Assembly (NCBI GenBank): GCA_949987705.1
Contig: OX465286.1
Span: 20,349,676 to 20,413,675 of the forward strand
Direction: 5' to 3'
Origin: Thereva unica
Lineage: Eukaryota > Arthropoda > Insecta > Diptera > Therevidae
DNA: 64,000 bases
The notes under the pieces are model-generated. The model searched no databases. It saw only the letters and a program-made list of their open reading frames with translations, and was not told the origin of the DNA. Positions 54,975 to 64,000 of the stretch are shown piece by piece (position 1 is the first letter of the stretch; every line of letters starts with the position of its first letter). Both the position numbers and the translations under genes were made by a program.

Positions 54975-57080
54975 ATATTAACCAAATAAATAAACTTTAA
55001 TTCGACTTTGTGTATTTTAGTATATCCACAAATAATAATTATTTCATCAGTGGTTAACATTTAACTTTTGTGAGAGTCTGTTTTTCCTGACAACCACGTG
55101 ACGCAACAGTAATTACCTTTCGTGGTTTTAAACATTTTTAAGTATCTATAAAAGAGAAGTTCACACAAAAATTTGAGGTTGTGTTTTGATGTTAATTCAA
55201 CTATATATTTTCAACCCAAAATGAACTCAATTGGGTGGGATAAATATCGTGCCTAAATTAATATTGAAAATGTCCATTTTGTGTGGTTTGGGTTTTGTTC
55301 TGTACGTTTTATGTCGTTTTATGTGCAATGTCCTATATCTTATAGTTTTTGGTAAACCACCACCCTCTCCCCCGATAAAACAGTGATATCCTGGCTTATG
55401 TAGGAGTTATTTCGCGTAAATATTTATATTTTGAGTCATCGGCTACATCGACGACATCTTTGTATGAAATGTTCATATATTTGGTGTTATTTGCAAAATA
55501 AAATTGTAATTATTATTGTATATACTGCTACTATTAAAGTTGGCATTGTTTTTTAAGTAAAACAAAAAGTGGATTCGTACTTCGTTTTGTTCATAGGTAA
55601 ATTTCGGTAAATATTTTGTTACTATTCGTTACAGATATAAAAATTTTCAACTGTGTAGAATATGCACAAAAAACAAAAACAAATTTGAGTATAACAATTT
55701 AACATTTTTTACTATTTCTTTACTTGTTTTGTTTTTATTGTAATGGTTTTTTTTATCAGACTTTTAAGTTTTTTTTACCTATGTATATGTGTTTGGGCAT
55801 AAGATATTTTTGAATATTTATTTAGAATATGTTTTTGCTTTTTGTTATATGGATTCTTTTTAGTACATTAATAACACTACATTTTATAGATTTCGAAAAA
55901 AAAAAAACAAATAAAAAGTTAAGTAATTCCTAATAACTAAAAATTTATCATCAACTTATTATTTGTTCTTGTTTTAATTCTTGACAGAAGATAGGTACAT
56001 AAAATCCTAAAATTACTAATTATCTACGTATGTACGTTTTTGTATATGCTTTCTTTTTTTAAGCCGTAGTTTTAATCTAAATATATTTTTATAATTTTAT
56101 TTAAATAATTTTCAACAAAAACATAAATTTAAGTAATTTTTTTTTAAGTTTTAATTGTTTTTTTTTTAAGTGAAATTGTTTATAAGATTTATAGACGAAG
56201 GAATTAGTTATATAATGTATATGTAAATAGATATATGTAAAACTTTTTCTTAGATTATAAAGATAGATAAAAAGGGATAGAGAAAATATATAATTGGATG
56301 TGTACATATAAAGTATCAATGTGTATATAAGAGTTTAATTTTAGTTTCTAGATAAATTCATTGTTTTTTATTTTTTTTTTCTTAGTATACTTTCTCTATG
56401 CTTAAATATTTATAAGCTAGAATACGCTTTTACCTGTGCTTTATTTTTTGTTTATATTTATATTATTATTTATATTTATGAAAAGTGTATTTTTAATGTT
56501 GCTTTGTAAAATAGTCATCTATAAGGAGATTTGATTTTTTTTCAGAACAATTCATTAATTTCTCTCAAATTTTTTCCATATTTTGTATATTTAATTTGAT
56601 TATTTTTGCAACATATTTTTACCTTAATAAAAATAAATAAAGGTAAAAAACGAAATTATAATTTCATCAAAACAAAAAAACAAAAAAAAAATGCATGTAC
56701 AGATAGTTTGAAAACAAAACCAGGCAGACGTCTATACTTGTATAATAATGTTTCTTCATCACACAGTTATAAATTAGCCTAATGGAGAAATTAAGACAAC
56801 ATAAGAAGCGATCTCGTTTTGTGCAAAATAATAATAAAAATTAATCACAGTAATACCATCTTGATCATAGAAAGTTTCAGAAATGACAACCGTATGGCGC
56901 TGCCAGTCACAATTGTTTTAACTTCTTGTTTTTTTATTAGATTGCAACGCAACTAGGTTCTGTCGGTTTTTAAAAGCCAGTTTTCAAATCCGATTTTTAC
57001 ACGAAAATTATACAATTTGAAAATCGGGATTTTCAGTTAAAAAAAATAGTTTTAAATTTATATTTACAATCAGATTAATG
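54975..57080. repeat. AT-rich DNA
   Basis: Low-complexity sequence. A short less AT-rich island at 55380-55490 has a 26-codon minus frame (MNISYKDVVDVADDSKYKYL) that I cannot assign. No other gene is seen. Confidence 0.5.
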
Positions 57081-57790
57081 AATACTATATAGATGTAATG
57101 TAATCTAGTGGCTGTGAAGCCAAAGGGGTTTCGTATACGCCATTTTGGTAGGCCCCATTTTCTTCTCCTGTGCTTGAGTTTCGGTTTTTATTTCAATAGT
57201 TTTTTGATGACATGTTAGCAAAAGGTAAAAAAAAAGTTAGTTTTCTTTGTTTTCTAAACGTGTTATTAGGATTCATTCACTAAATTTCAACTAGATTATT
57301 TGACATTTTGGGTCTACCAAGATGGCCGCCAAGGCATTCGCCTTCCGTCTCATGGCTTAACGCTTGATGTCTAAGATCGCACTTTACACTCCATCTATAG
57401 TATTCATTATTCTGAGAATTTACATTACACTTCTTCTATTAGCTACAAAAAATGTCATTATTAAGTTATCCAGACATATAATTAGGGAAGTTACATGACA
57501 ATTCGAACTCAACTCGATTTGAGTTTGTACTCAGTTCGTGTTGAGCGTGTTATGTAACCTCGGTAAATGTATATTATCAAAATTATACAAGGTGTGTACG
57601 TTCGGTTTACAGTATTCGGTGGGAAAATTCTGCGTAAATTGCTACCTCATTCATAAAAAATGAGTCAAAGAAAAATAAAAACGCCCTAACGACTAAACCG
57701 TTGCGATTTACCCACCCATACGATTTTTTTTTCGTCTATCCACAGCCGGGCGCTTTGTAAACTTAACGTATGCCCCCTGTATAAAGATTA
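57081..57790. other. Unassigned DNA
   Basis: No gene recognised. A small palindromic segment at about 57488-57562 (GTTACATGACAATTCGAACT and CGTGTTGAGCGTGTTATGTAAC) suggests a short foldback insertion. Confidence 0.35.
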
Positions 57791-57879
57791 TTTTACAGAG
57801 GTCCTATTCTCTATTACAATATTGTTAAATCTGATCCAAAATTGCAACAGTTTTCGAGTGAAAATTCCTTCTCGTTTTT

Positions 57880-58090
57880 TCCATCTACATAACTTTTCTT
57901 CTTCCCCTTTACATTCCTGATTCCTTCTGTCATAACCTTCCTTAGCCCTTCCCCGCTCCATCAAGTGCATGTCATCGGTTGGTTGATGATATTCAACTCG
58001 TTTCAGAAGGCATAACACTCCAGCGAGTTGTTTCTCGACAATTGTCGACAGTACAAAGGGAAAGTCCCTGAGCCTCTGGTCTTTCACATA
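57880..58090 (+). mobile_element. SINE body, 5'-truncated copy
   Basis: This is the complement of the body of the two tRNA-headed copies at 60200-60414 and 61130-61393. Shared words include TTTACATTCCTGATTCCT, CCTTCCCCGCTCCA, ATCGGTTGGTTGATGA, AACTCGTTTCAGAAGGCATA and ACACTCCAGCG. The tRNA-like head is missing. It is followed at 58240-58330 by a block (TTTGCGCTGCTTTGTTGC) shared with 60850-60915. Confidence 0.7.
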
Positions 58091-58094
58091 AAAA

Positions 58095-58560
58095 AAGAAA
58101 CGCCATGCGGCACGTGTTAATGTTATCAGATTGATTTCAAATTTTGAAGATTTAACTTTCTTATTAAAAGGAACGAAACTGGAGGGTGCTTAACAAGAAA
58201 ATCCCAATTTTTTCACCCGTTATAATAAGGATCACCCTAATACGCATACGTATACGAAACGAAATTTGCGCTGCTTTGTTGCCGGTGCGTTGTTGCTCAG
58301 TTGCTTTGACATTTACGAAAAGCCCCTATCTACGACATCACTCAATAAGTTCAACAAATGGCATATAGATGGCTCCACTATTGGCCAATCCAATCTATAG
58401 CATTTTTAGATAGTACCAACTTCAAACATTATGTGTCAAAATTTCGTGACAGTAAGAGCTTTGCTTACTTTTGTTGACAGATGGTGGGGGGGGGGGTTGT
58501 TGGGGATCACTTAAAAATTACTAAAATTGTGCATACGTAATACTTGAATGACCACGTTTG
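58095..58560. repeat. Repeat-derived DNA with shared TTTGCGCTGCTTTGTTGC block
   Basis: The block at 58240-58330 recurs at 60840-60915 in the same orientation, ending TTTACGAAAAGCCCC/T in both. A poly-G run lies near 58484-58496. No coding potential is supported. Confidence 0.5.
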
Positions 58561-59620
58561 AAAATCGAAAAAAAAACATTTTGTTGGCCATATATTACAT
58601 ATATATTGTAGTTACTTACACATTTTGTATTATATTTAATTTATTATTTATTTGTTTTCTCATTTAATTATTAACACAGTTTTAAGTTACAGTGCAACAA
58701 AAATGTTAAATTAATTTAAGCACTCGCGTTTTTTTTCTTGCTTTTTTTTGTTTAATTTATTTATATAATAATAATAATAAATTATAAGTACAAGCATTAC
58801 AAAAAAATATATATGTATATAATATTATAACGAATATATGCAACAAAATATGAAAAGCACACACCCACACACATGAATTTGGTATAATAGAACATTAATT
58901 AGAAATTACTTTTAATTAATTATATATATAAAAAAAAATTAACCAAGCAAAAATTAGAATAGCAAATATTAATTTTGTTTTATTTTTTTGTTTGTTTGTT
59001 TACTCTTTTTGTCTTTTTTTTATGAAAATGCAATATTTTTTTGTTGAGTAATTAATAATTGTAATTCAATAATTTAGTAGTAATTAAATATTATACTTTA
59101 TATTACACTACTAGTGCGAACGGACAAAAATGGAATTTATTTAAAATATATATCAAGAAAAAAATCGTTTTAAAAATTCATTTCATAATATAAAAAGTGC
59201 TCAAGAAAAATTGTAATTCATACAAAAAAAAACGTATGTATATATTGTTATACTATATATTATTAAATACATTATTATTATTTTATTTTAACAAACATAC
59301 AATAATTTTGTTTAACACTTTATTTAAAACACATTTTCTTTTTGCACCAAAAAACAAAAACAAAACAAACAAATATAATTAACTAAGTTAAGTGTTCCAA
59401 AATTTTAGCGCGATGTTTTTTTTCTACACAACGGTTATAGCATATTAACAACATACATAAAAAACAAAAAAGTTTTAGAAATTATTTTTAAATAGAAGTA
59501 TATTATAAATGTATAGTAGGTAGCATGAAAAGTTTCTAATCATACACATTGAAAGCAGGCCTACAATAAAAAAATGTTTTTTTTTTAAATAAGCTTTTTC
59601 TTTTTTTAATCCACACCTGT
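58561..59620. repeat. AT-rich DNA
   Basis: A-rich and T-rich low-complexity sequence without recognisable genes. Confidence 0.55.
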
Positions 59621-59911
59621 ATGTAACGATGTACTACAAGTAAAAGTCGCGATAACTTGAACTTGAATTATCCAATAGCTTGCACACGCCGACCTTTGTG
59701 TTTCGTGTTCGTCTAACTTGAACAATTTTCAATTTTCACACAAAAGTGATTCCCTAATCCCTAATCCGTTATAGTTTTGGGGAATCCTCACGTATTTTTC
59801 TAGTTTAGATCTGGCAAGCCTGTTGTTGACCTGGCAGTTTTCAGAATAATGTGGATAGGAGTGAAGTGCAAAATTATTTTAATAGGTATAATAAGGCGAT
59901 TTGTGTTTTCA

Positions 59912-60197
59912 GTGCGATATTTCCAGAGTGTCAAAACCCCCAATTATTGAAAGACTTAAAGCTGGAATGAGTGTAACAGCATGTGCCAAGGAGTATAAAG
60001 TACCGAAGGGGGCAATATGCAACATTAAGCAACAGGCCGCAGACATTACTGTGCGGATTGCGAGCACATATAGCGGACCAGTGAAAATACGGACGATGAA
60101 AAAACCTGAAAATCTAAAAACTGAAAAGGCCCTTGGTTTCTTGATCAAACGAAAATCGCTCCCAGCAGAAAAACTCCGAAACAAAGAATCAGTCTAG
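59912..60197 (+). pseudogene. Tigger/pogo transposase, HTH fragment
   Basis: The plus frame reads SRVSKPPIIERLKAGMSVTA then CAKEYKVPKGAICNIKQQAA, a psq/CENP-B-type helix-turn-helix that would bind transposon ends. After KTEKALGFLIKRKSLPAEKL the frame ends just before a SINE. The start of the ORF (59901) is arbitrary; upstream codons CFQCD do not look native. The catalytic region follows about 1.2 kb downstream (61405-61700), separated by two SINE copies and other repeat DNA. Confidence 0.7.
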
Positions 60198-60199
60198 TC

Positions 60200-60414
60200 A
60201 GTTTTATCAACCAACCGATGACATGGGCTTTGGCGGAACGGGGAAGGGATAAGGAAGGACAAGAAGAATCAGGAATGTAAAGAGGGAAGAAGAAAGAAGG
60301 AAAGTTATGTAGGTGGGAAATTTGGAAAAGGCGAAGGCCGTGGGGCTGGCCGGGATACGAACCCGGGACCTCTGGGATGGTAGCCAGACGCCTTACTCCC
60401 TAGGCTAACGAGGC
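60200..60414 (-). mobile_element. tRNA-derived SINE, copy 1
   Basis: On the minus strand the head reads GCCTCGTTAGCCTAGGGAGT (box A region), then GGCGTCTGGCTACC. A box B-like GGTCCCGGGTTCGTATCCCG precedes GCCAGCCCC. The body has CCTTCTTTCTTCTTCCC, CATTCCTGATTCTTC and CCGATGACAT/ATGTCATCGG. These internal boxes would recruit RNA polymerase III. The GTTCGTATCC box B differs from the canonical GTTCGAATCC by one base. Confidence 0.8.
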
Positions 60415-60420
60415 TTGTAA

Positions 60421-60830
60421 CGAGGCTTGGTTCAAATGCGGCGGATACCCATAAATGAACTCTATTTCTACTTGGGAAAGCCAAAAATCCACGCTACTTT
60501 AAGCAATTTTACAATGCCAGTAGAATACTAAAACTCAGTATCAGCCTGGATGGCATAGGGCCTTTTCTTAAACGCATAGGTATGCTGCTTTACAACGATG
60601 CAACGAGTTCGTAAACGCAGATGATGCAAAGTCATTCGTTCGGAAACGCACAAGATTCATGTTTGTTGCACAACGTCCCAAGCGACAGCGCAGCCATTAT
60701 CGAATGTATGCTTTTGAGTAGTGGAAGAAAGTTGACCTTACTAAAAAGAAATGTTGGCCTTAGCTGTTTATAATGTTTATTTTTTAGTAATTTTCGTTTT
60801 CAATCTTATTACAAAAATTTGCGTTTAGGA
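60421..60830. other. Unassigned DNA between SINE copies
   Basis: It may include decayed Tigger sequence, but I cannot identify the first catalytic Asp or any motif. Confidence 0.3.
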
Positions 60831-61129
60831 ACGGATAGATGTGCCGCATACGTATGAAAAGAAGTTTGCGCTGCTTTGTTGCTCAGTTGCTTTCACGTTT
60901 ACGAAAAGCCCCATAATTTTATTTTTTATGTGATAGACTAGAGGCTTTAGGGAAAGCCCCTTTGTACTGTTCGACAATCTATTTTTTTTTTCGTATAGAG
61001 TGCAATGTCTAACAGCAGCTCTAGTCGGAAGATAGAGAGAAGAGAGAGAGAAGTAGGAAGGAGCTGCCACAACCTAGCCGCGATAGTTTATTTTACCTAC
61101 TCCCAACCATTTCGTGACTCTGGCATCGG

Positions 61130-61393
61130 GCATCAAGAAACAATTCGCTGGAGTGTTATGCCTCCTGAAACGAGTTGAATCTCATCAACCAACCGATGAC
61201 ATGCGCTTTGGTGGAGCGGGGAAGGACTAGCGATGGCTATGACAGGAGGAATCAGGAATGTAAAGAGGGGAGAAGAAAGAAGGAAAGTTATGTGAGTGGG
61301 AAAGTGGAAAAGGCGAAGGACCTTGGGGCTGGCCGGGATTCGAACCCGAGACCTATGGGATAGTAGTCAGGCGCCCTAGACTACCGAGGCCCC
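61130..61393 (-). mobile_element. tRNA-derived SINE, copy 2
   Basis: The minus-strand head GGCCTCGGTAGTCTAGGGCG is followed by CCTGACTACTATCCCATAGG and an exact box B GGTCTCGGGTTCGAATCCCG. The body matches copy 1 and extends further, through CGATGACAT, ACTCGTTTCAGGAGGCATAA and ACACTCCAGCGAATTG. Part of box A seems deleted compared with copy 1. Confidence 0.82.
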
Positions 61394-61404
61394 CCAAGAG
61401 GAGT

Positions 61405-61703
61405 AGTTTCATAAGAGCTTTGTTCCTCAAGCCAAAGAACATTTAAAGGAAAAGCATCTTCCACAAAAAGCCTTCCTTATCATTGACAATGCCCCTTGTC
61501 ATCCCCCAGAAGAAGAATTAAAGACTGAGAATGCAGAGAATTTTACCATCTTCTTGCCCCCAAATGTCACTACTCTGATCCAACCAATGGATCAGAATGG
61601 CATAAGAGTTACAAAATTACATTATAAGTCAAGATTATTGGCAACTCTATTTGCAACAGGGGCCAGAGTCGAAGTGCTAAACCAAATAAAAAACGCTTTC
61701 TGA
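61405..61703 (+). pseudogene. Tigger/pogo transposase, DDE fragment
   Basis: The plus frame gives FVPQAKEHLKEKHLPQKAFL then IIDNAPCHPPEEELKTENAE, NFTIFLPPNVTTLIQPMDQN and GIRVTKLHYKSRLLATLFAT. IDNAPCHP carries the second catalytic Asp, and LPPNVTTLIQPMDQ carries the third, as in Tigger/jerky proteins. The family usually has DQG; here it reads DQN. No first-Asp motif is present and the frame ends near 61703, so it is inactive. Confidence 0.85.
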
Positions 61704-62056
61704 TTTCTTGATTAGATACTTTTCATGCAACCTGTAGAAATATAGAGGAGAATAGAAAGGAATTTTAGAGTTACGAAACTAGGATTCAAATATAAAAAAA
61801 ATTGTTTGTTTAAGATTTTGGTTTGATACGCGGAATTTTGAATAAGGTTCAAAACAAATTTATGGGCAGTCATGAAGGCATATGGGACTGTATTAATTTC
61901 TCTAAATTCATCCCTAAAAAAACTAGTGAGAGGAGCTTATTCTTCCTGGGGATCCAAAACACCTCCACTGGTTTACCAACGGGTAAGAATCAGAAAACAG
62001 TCTGACCACTAAGAAGATAGTCAGGAAATAGTCTACTTACTCTATAATCAATGTAA
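61704..62056. other. Unassigned DNA
   Basis: Possibly the 3' part of the Tigger element. The terminal repeat was not identified. Confidence 0.3.
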
Positions 62057-62372
62057 TGGTGCATCCACACTACGCGGACTTAGGTCATACGCGCTTTTGC
62101 CTCTTTTTTTCATATAGAGTTTAATGCCTTTTTTTGCGATATTTTTAATGGCAAAGGCAGTACAGCCAAACTGCGCGGACCAAAGGCTGTGCTTAAAAAG
62201 GTACATTGTACGTCTACACAATACGGGCTTTTCAAAAGCGCGTATGTTTTTTCAAACAAAAATTGATTTGTTTTCTCAATTTGCTCACGATTCAGAACTC
62301 ATGCGTGCTTTTGTCAGAGGCCGTACGGCGAAAAGCGCGTAGGATCTAAGTCCGCGTAGTGTGGACGGCCCA
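62057..62372 (-). mobile_element. 316-bp PIF/Harbinger-type MITE, copy 2
   Basis: It has identical length and very high identity to 20930-21245 but lies in the opposite orientation, flanked by TAA on both sides (62054-62056 and 62373-62375). The differences seen are a few substitutions and one-base changes in T/A runs. Confidence 0.92.
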
Positions 62373-62379
62373 TAAGAGA

Positions 62380-63600
62380 CCTAACAACGCCGGTCCAAGA
62401 GCAACAGCACACTAAGCGGCACTAAGGTGTTTAGGAATATTGATAAGATATAATGTAAATTCAAATGAACTTCAAGAGCTGTGTAACAACCAAATCTGGT
62501 TCAAAAGAACCAAAAGACCACCAGATCTATTAATGAAATGGTGGAGATATAAGAAAAATTCGAAAGGGACTAATGCTGTAAACATGCTAAGGGCAAAAAT
62601 AGTTTCCACAGCGACTGGCAAAAACGAATAGAACACACAGCTTTTCTATGAGTATGAAGGGTGCAGCACAATATGCAGACCACTCGACGACGAGGTCGCC
62701 GAGAGTGGCGACTCAATCAATCCAAGTTCTATTTCGTAGCCGTCGCCCTTCAAAGTTGCCTGGGCGGTGTGACATGGGATTGTGTTGCTATTCTCGTATG
62801 TTCCTGTGCGCGTGTGTAGCATTCGGATGTCGACGATGATTATTCTTGTGTGTGCTTTTTAATTTGTGTGCACCGTCGCCGTCGCCCTTAGCATGTTTGG
62901 AGCATAAAAGCCAGTGCAGTGTATATTTATATACCCAAAAGGACTGGCAGGCCGCCAAGACATTAAGTGTCCCATACACGAGCGCACCATTATGTTGACA
63001 CTCCAATATTGCCAGTCCATTGGACCCGGACATCGGACCCGCCTGAGACAGTCAGCCGTTGCTGACCTCCGACGAAGGGATAAGGTTGCAATTGAGCTTT
63101 CTTGTTGTCATAAATAAGCCCGTCGAAGTAGAAAATTCCGTAAAAAAACAACATAAAGAAAAATGTATCACATGAGTCACATTTGAAAATTCCTATGTTT
63201 TTTGCATCGTGAAATTTATATGAAAAAGAAATTATATTTCAGGAACATTTTTATCTCAGGTCGGGGAAAGATTCGCAAAGAAATAAAAACCAGGACAGTA
63301 TAGATACCGCCAAAATCATCAGGATGTCAAGAATCGAGTATCTATCAAAATATCTATACATATAAGAGACAATTTCTCCGAACGAGTTGCACTCAAATGA
63401 AGACAATATGCTATAACTACGAATTGTATGAAACTCAGTAAGTAATGGGGCACATGGGCTTGGGAATCAAGTAGCGTAGTAGTGCATAATAGGTGATAAT
63501 TACATGTCATTGTTTCCTGTTAATTATTAGGTGATAATGACATGTGATTAATAAGTAATAATGCAGGTAAACACCCCAAGAGCGTAAACTATCAACACAT
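62380..63600. other. Unassigned mixed DNA
   Basis: GTCGCC/GGCGAC-rich words recur near 62675-62720 and 62873-62890. A TATA-like GCATAAAAGCC at 62902 lacks a well-placed initiator. No coding motif is recognised. Confidence 0.35.
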
Positions 63601-63607
63601 AACAAGC

Positions 63608-63830
63608 TACTGACTTTACGTTGGGTTGACCACGTTTCAAGAATGAATGACGTCAACAATGGCGAAAAAAACTCTGAAACTACTTTAATCAAAATGGGAG
63701 AAGACCATATGGCAAACCTCTCTTAAAGTAGAGAAAACAATATTGATGTAGGCTGATGTTGCAAAAATTCTCAACAGAAGAAAATGGAGGTAACCTGCGA
63801 AACAGACAAGACACATCAGGAATAGGTCAT
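63608..63830 (+). pseudogene. LINE ORF2 C-terminal remnant
   Basis: LRWVDHVSRMNDVNNGEKNS near 63618-63680 resembles the RWxGHVxRM motif near the end of many non-LTR ORF2 proteins. The downstream ADVAKILNRRKWR-like text in another frame resembles the last conserved helix. It is short and heavily decayed. Confidence 0.5.
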
Positions 63831-64000
63831 GGCTCGAATTGGTGCTGTAGATGGTGGATTATAGCGAAAAAGGCCTAGTGTCTGGAGGTAGTCGGCAAAC
63901 AATAAGAAGCTTATGTATCAGGTAGTCAAGATGCTAGCGCGAAAGAGGAGTAGGCATTATTATAATACATCGGAATGCAGCTAACAGTACGATGAGTTGG

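Noticed and set aside
55395..55485. Minus-strand 26-codon frame as an additional PMCA exon
   Set aside because: It resembles no PMCA segment, has its own ATG and stop, and the flanking splice sites are weak.
60330..60414. tRNA gene on the minus strand
   Set aside because: Box A and B are present but the arms do not give a good cloverleaf and the unit is followed by a shared SINE body repeated nearby.
62881..62940. Second core promoter (GCATAAAAGCC)
   Set aside because: No initiator or downstream element at the right distance and no evidence of an LTR.

Overview
The window looks like a piece of a large, repeat-rich insect nuclear genome, most likely a higher (brachyceran) fly. The evidence is very AT-rich DNA with long homopolymer and TA tracts, intron-interrupted conserved coding sequence, and many degenerate transposons of families common in flies: RTE-like, LOA-like and CR1/Jockey-group non-LTR elements, Tc1/mariner, PIF/Harbinger, Tigger/pogo, tRNA-derived SINEs and many MITE/foldback elements. 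There is no bacterial-style gene organisation, and no complete host gene fits inside the window.

The host gene I can recognise is on the minus strand: the 3' end of a plasma-membrane Ca2+-ATPase (PMCA). Its terminal coding exon (10198-10419) begins inside the calmodulin-binding region and ends in the PDZ-ligand-like tail ETAV. A 69-nt, phase-0 mini-exon (43471-43539) with clean splice sites lies about 33 kb upstream and probably belongs to the same gene. A third candidate exon (23290-23472) sits in the intron between them. If this is right, roughly 10.4-43.5 kb is one PMCA intron filled with nested mobile elements, and the rest of the gene lies beyond 64 kb.

Layout: 0.8-2.6 kb, CR1/Jockey-group reverse transcriptase remnant (minus). 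2.6-6.9 kb, T-rich and TA-rich low-complexity DNA. 6.9-10.05 kb, two Tc1-type elements side by side in TA repeats, the second carrying a 590-bp MITE. 10.2-10.4 kb, PMCA last exon. 11-22.7 kb, decayed RTE- and LOA-like pieces with several MITEs. 23.3-23.5 kb, candidate alternative PMCA exon. 25.1-29.4 kb, RTE fragment fused to a nearly full-length but inactivated LOA-like element (endonuclease, RT, RNase H, zinc knuckle). 29.8-32 kb, foldback elements and a TATA/Inr promoter, probably from an LTR. 32.8-34.2 kb, long-TIR element encoding a DDE-SWIM protein fragment. 34.5-37.2 kb, MITEs. 38.3-41.3 kb, RTE element split by a MITE. 41.3-43.5 kb, AT desert. 43.5 kb, mini-exon. 44-55 kb, MITE/foldback elements and a Harbinger transposase remnant. 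57.8-61.7 kb, SINEs and a Tigger transposase split into two blocks. 62.06-62.37 kb, second copy of a Harbinger MITE. 63.6-64 kb, RT tail remnant.

All transposase and RT reading frames seen here are broken or truncated. I found no convincing undescribed defence or metabolic system. The best candidates for new biology are the PMCA mini-exon and alternative exon, which would alter calmodulin control of a calcium pump, and the DDE-SWIM transposase architecture. All family assignments come from reading motifs by eye, not from database searches.
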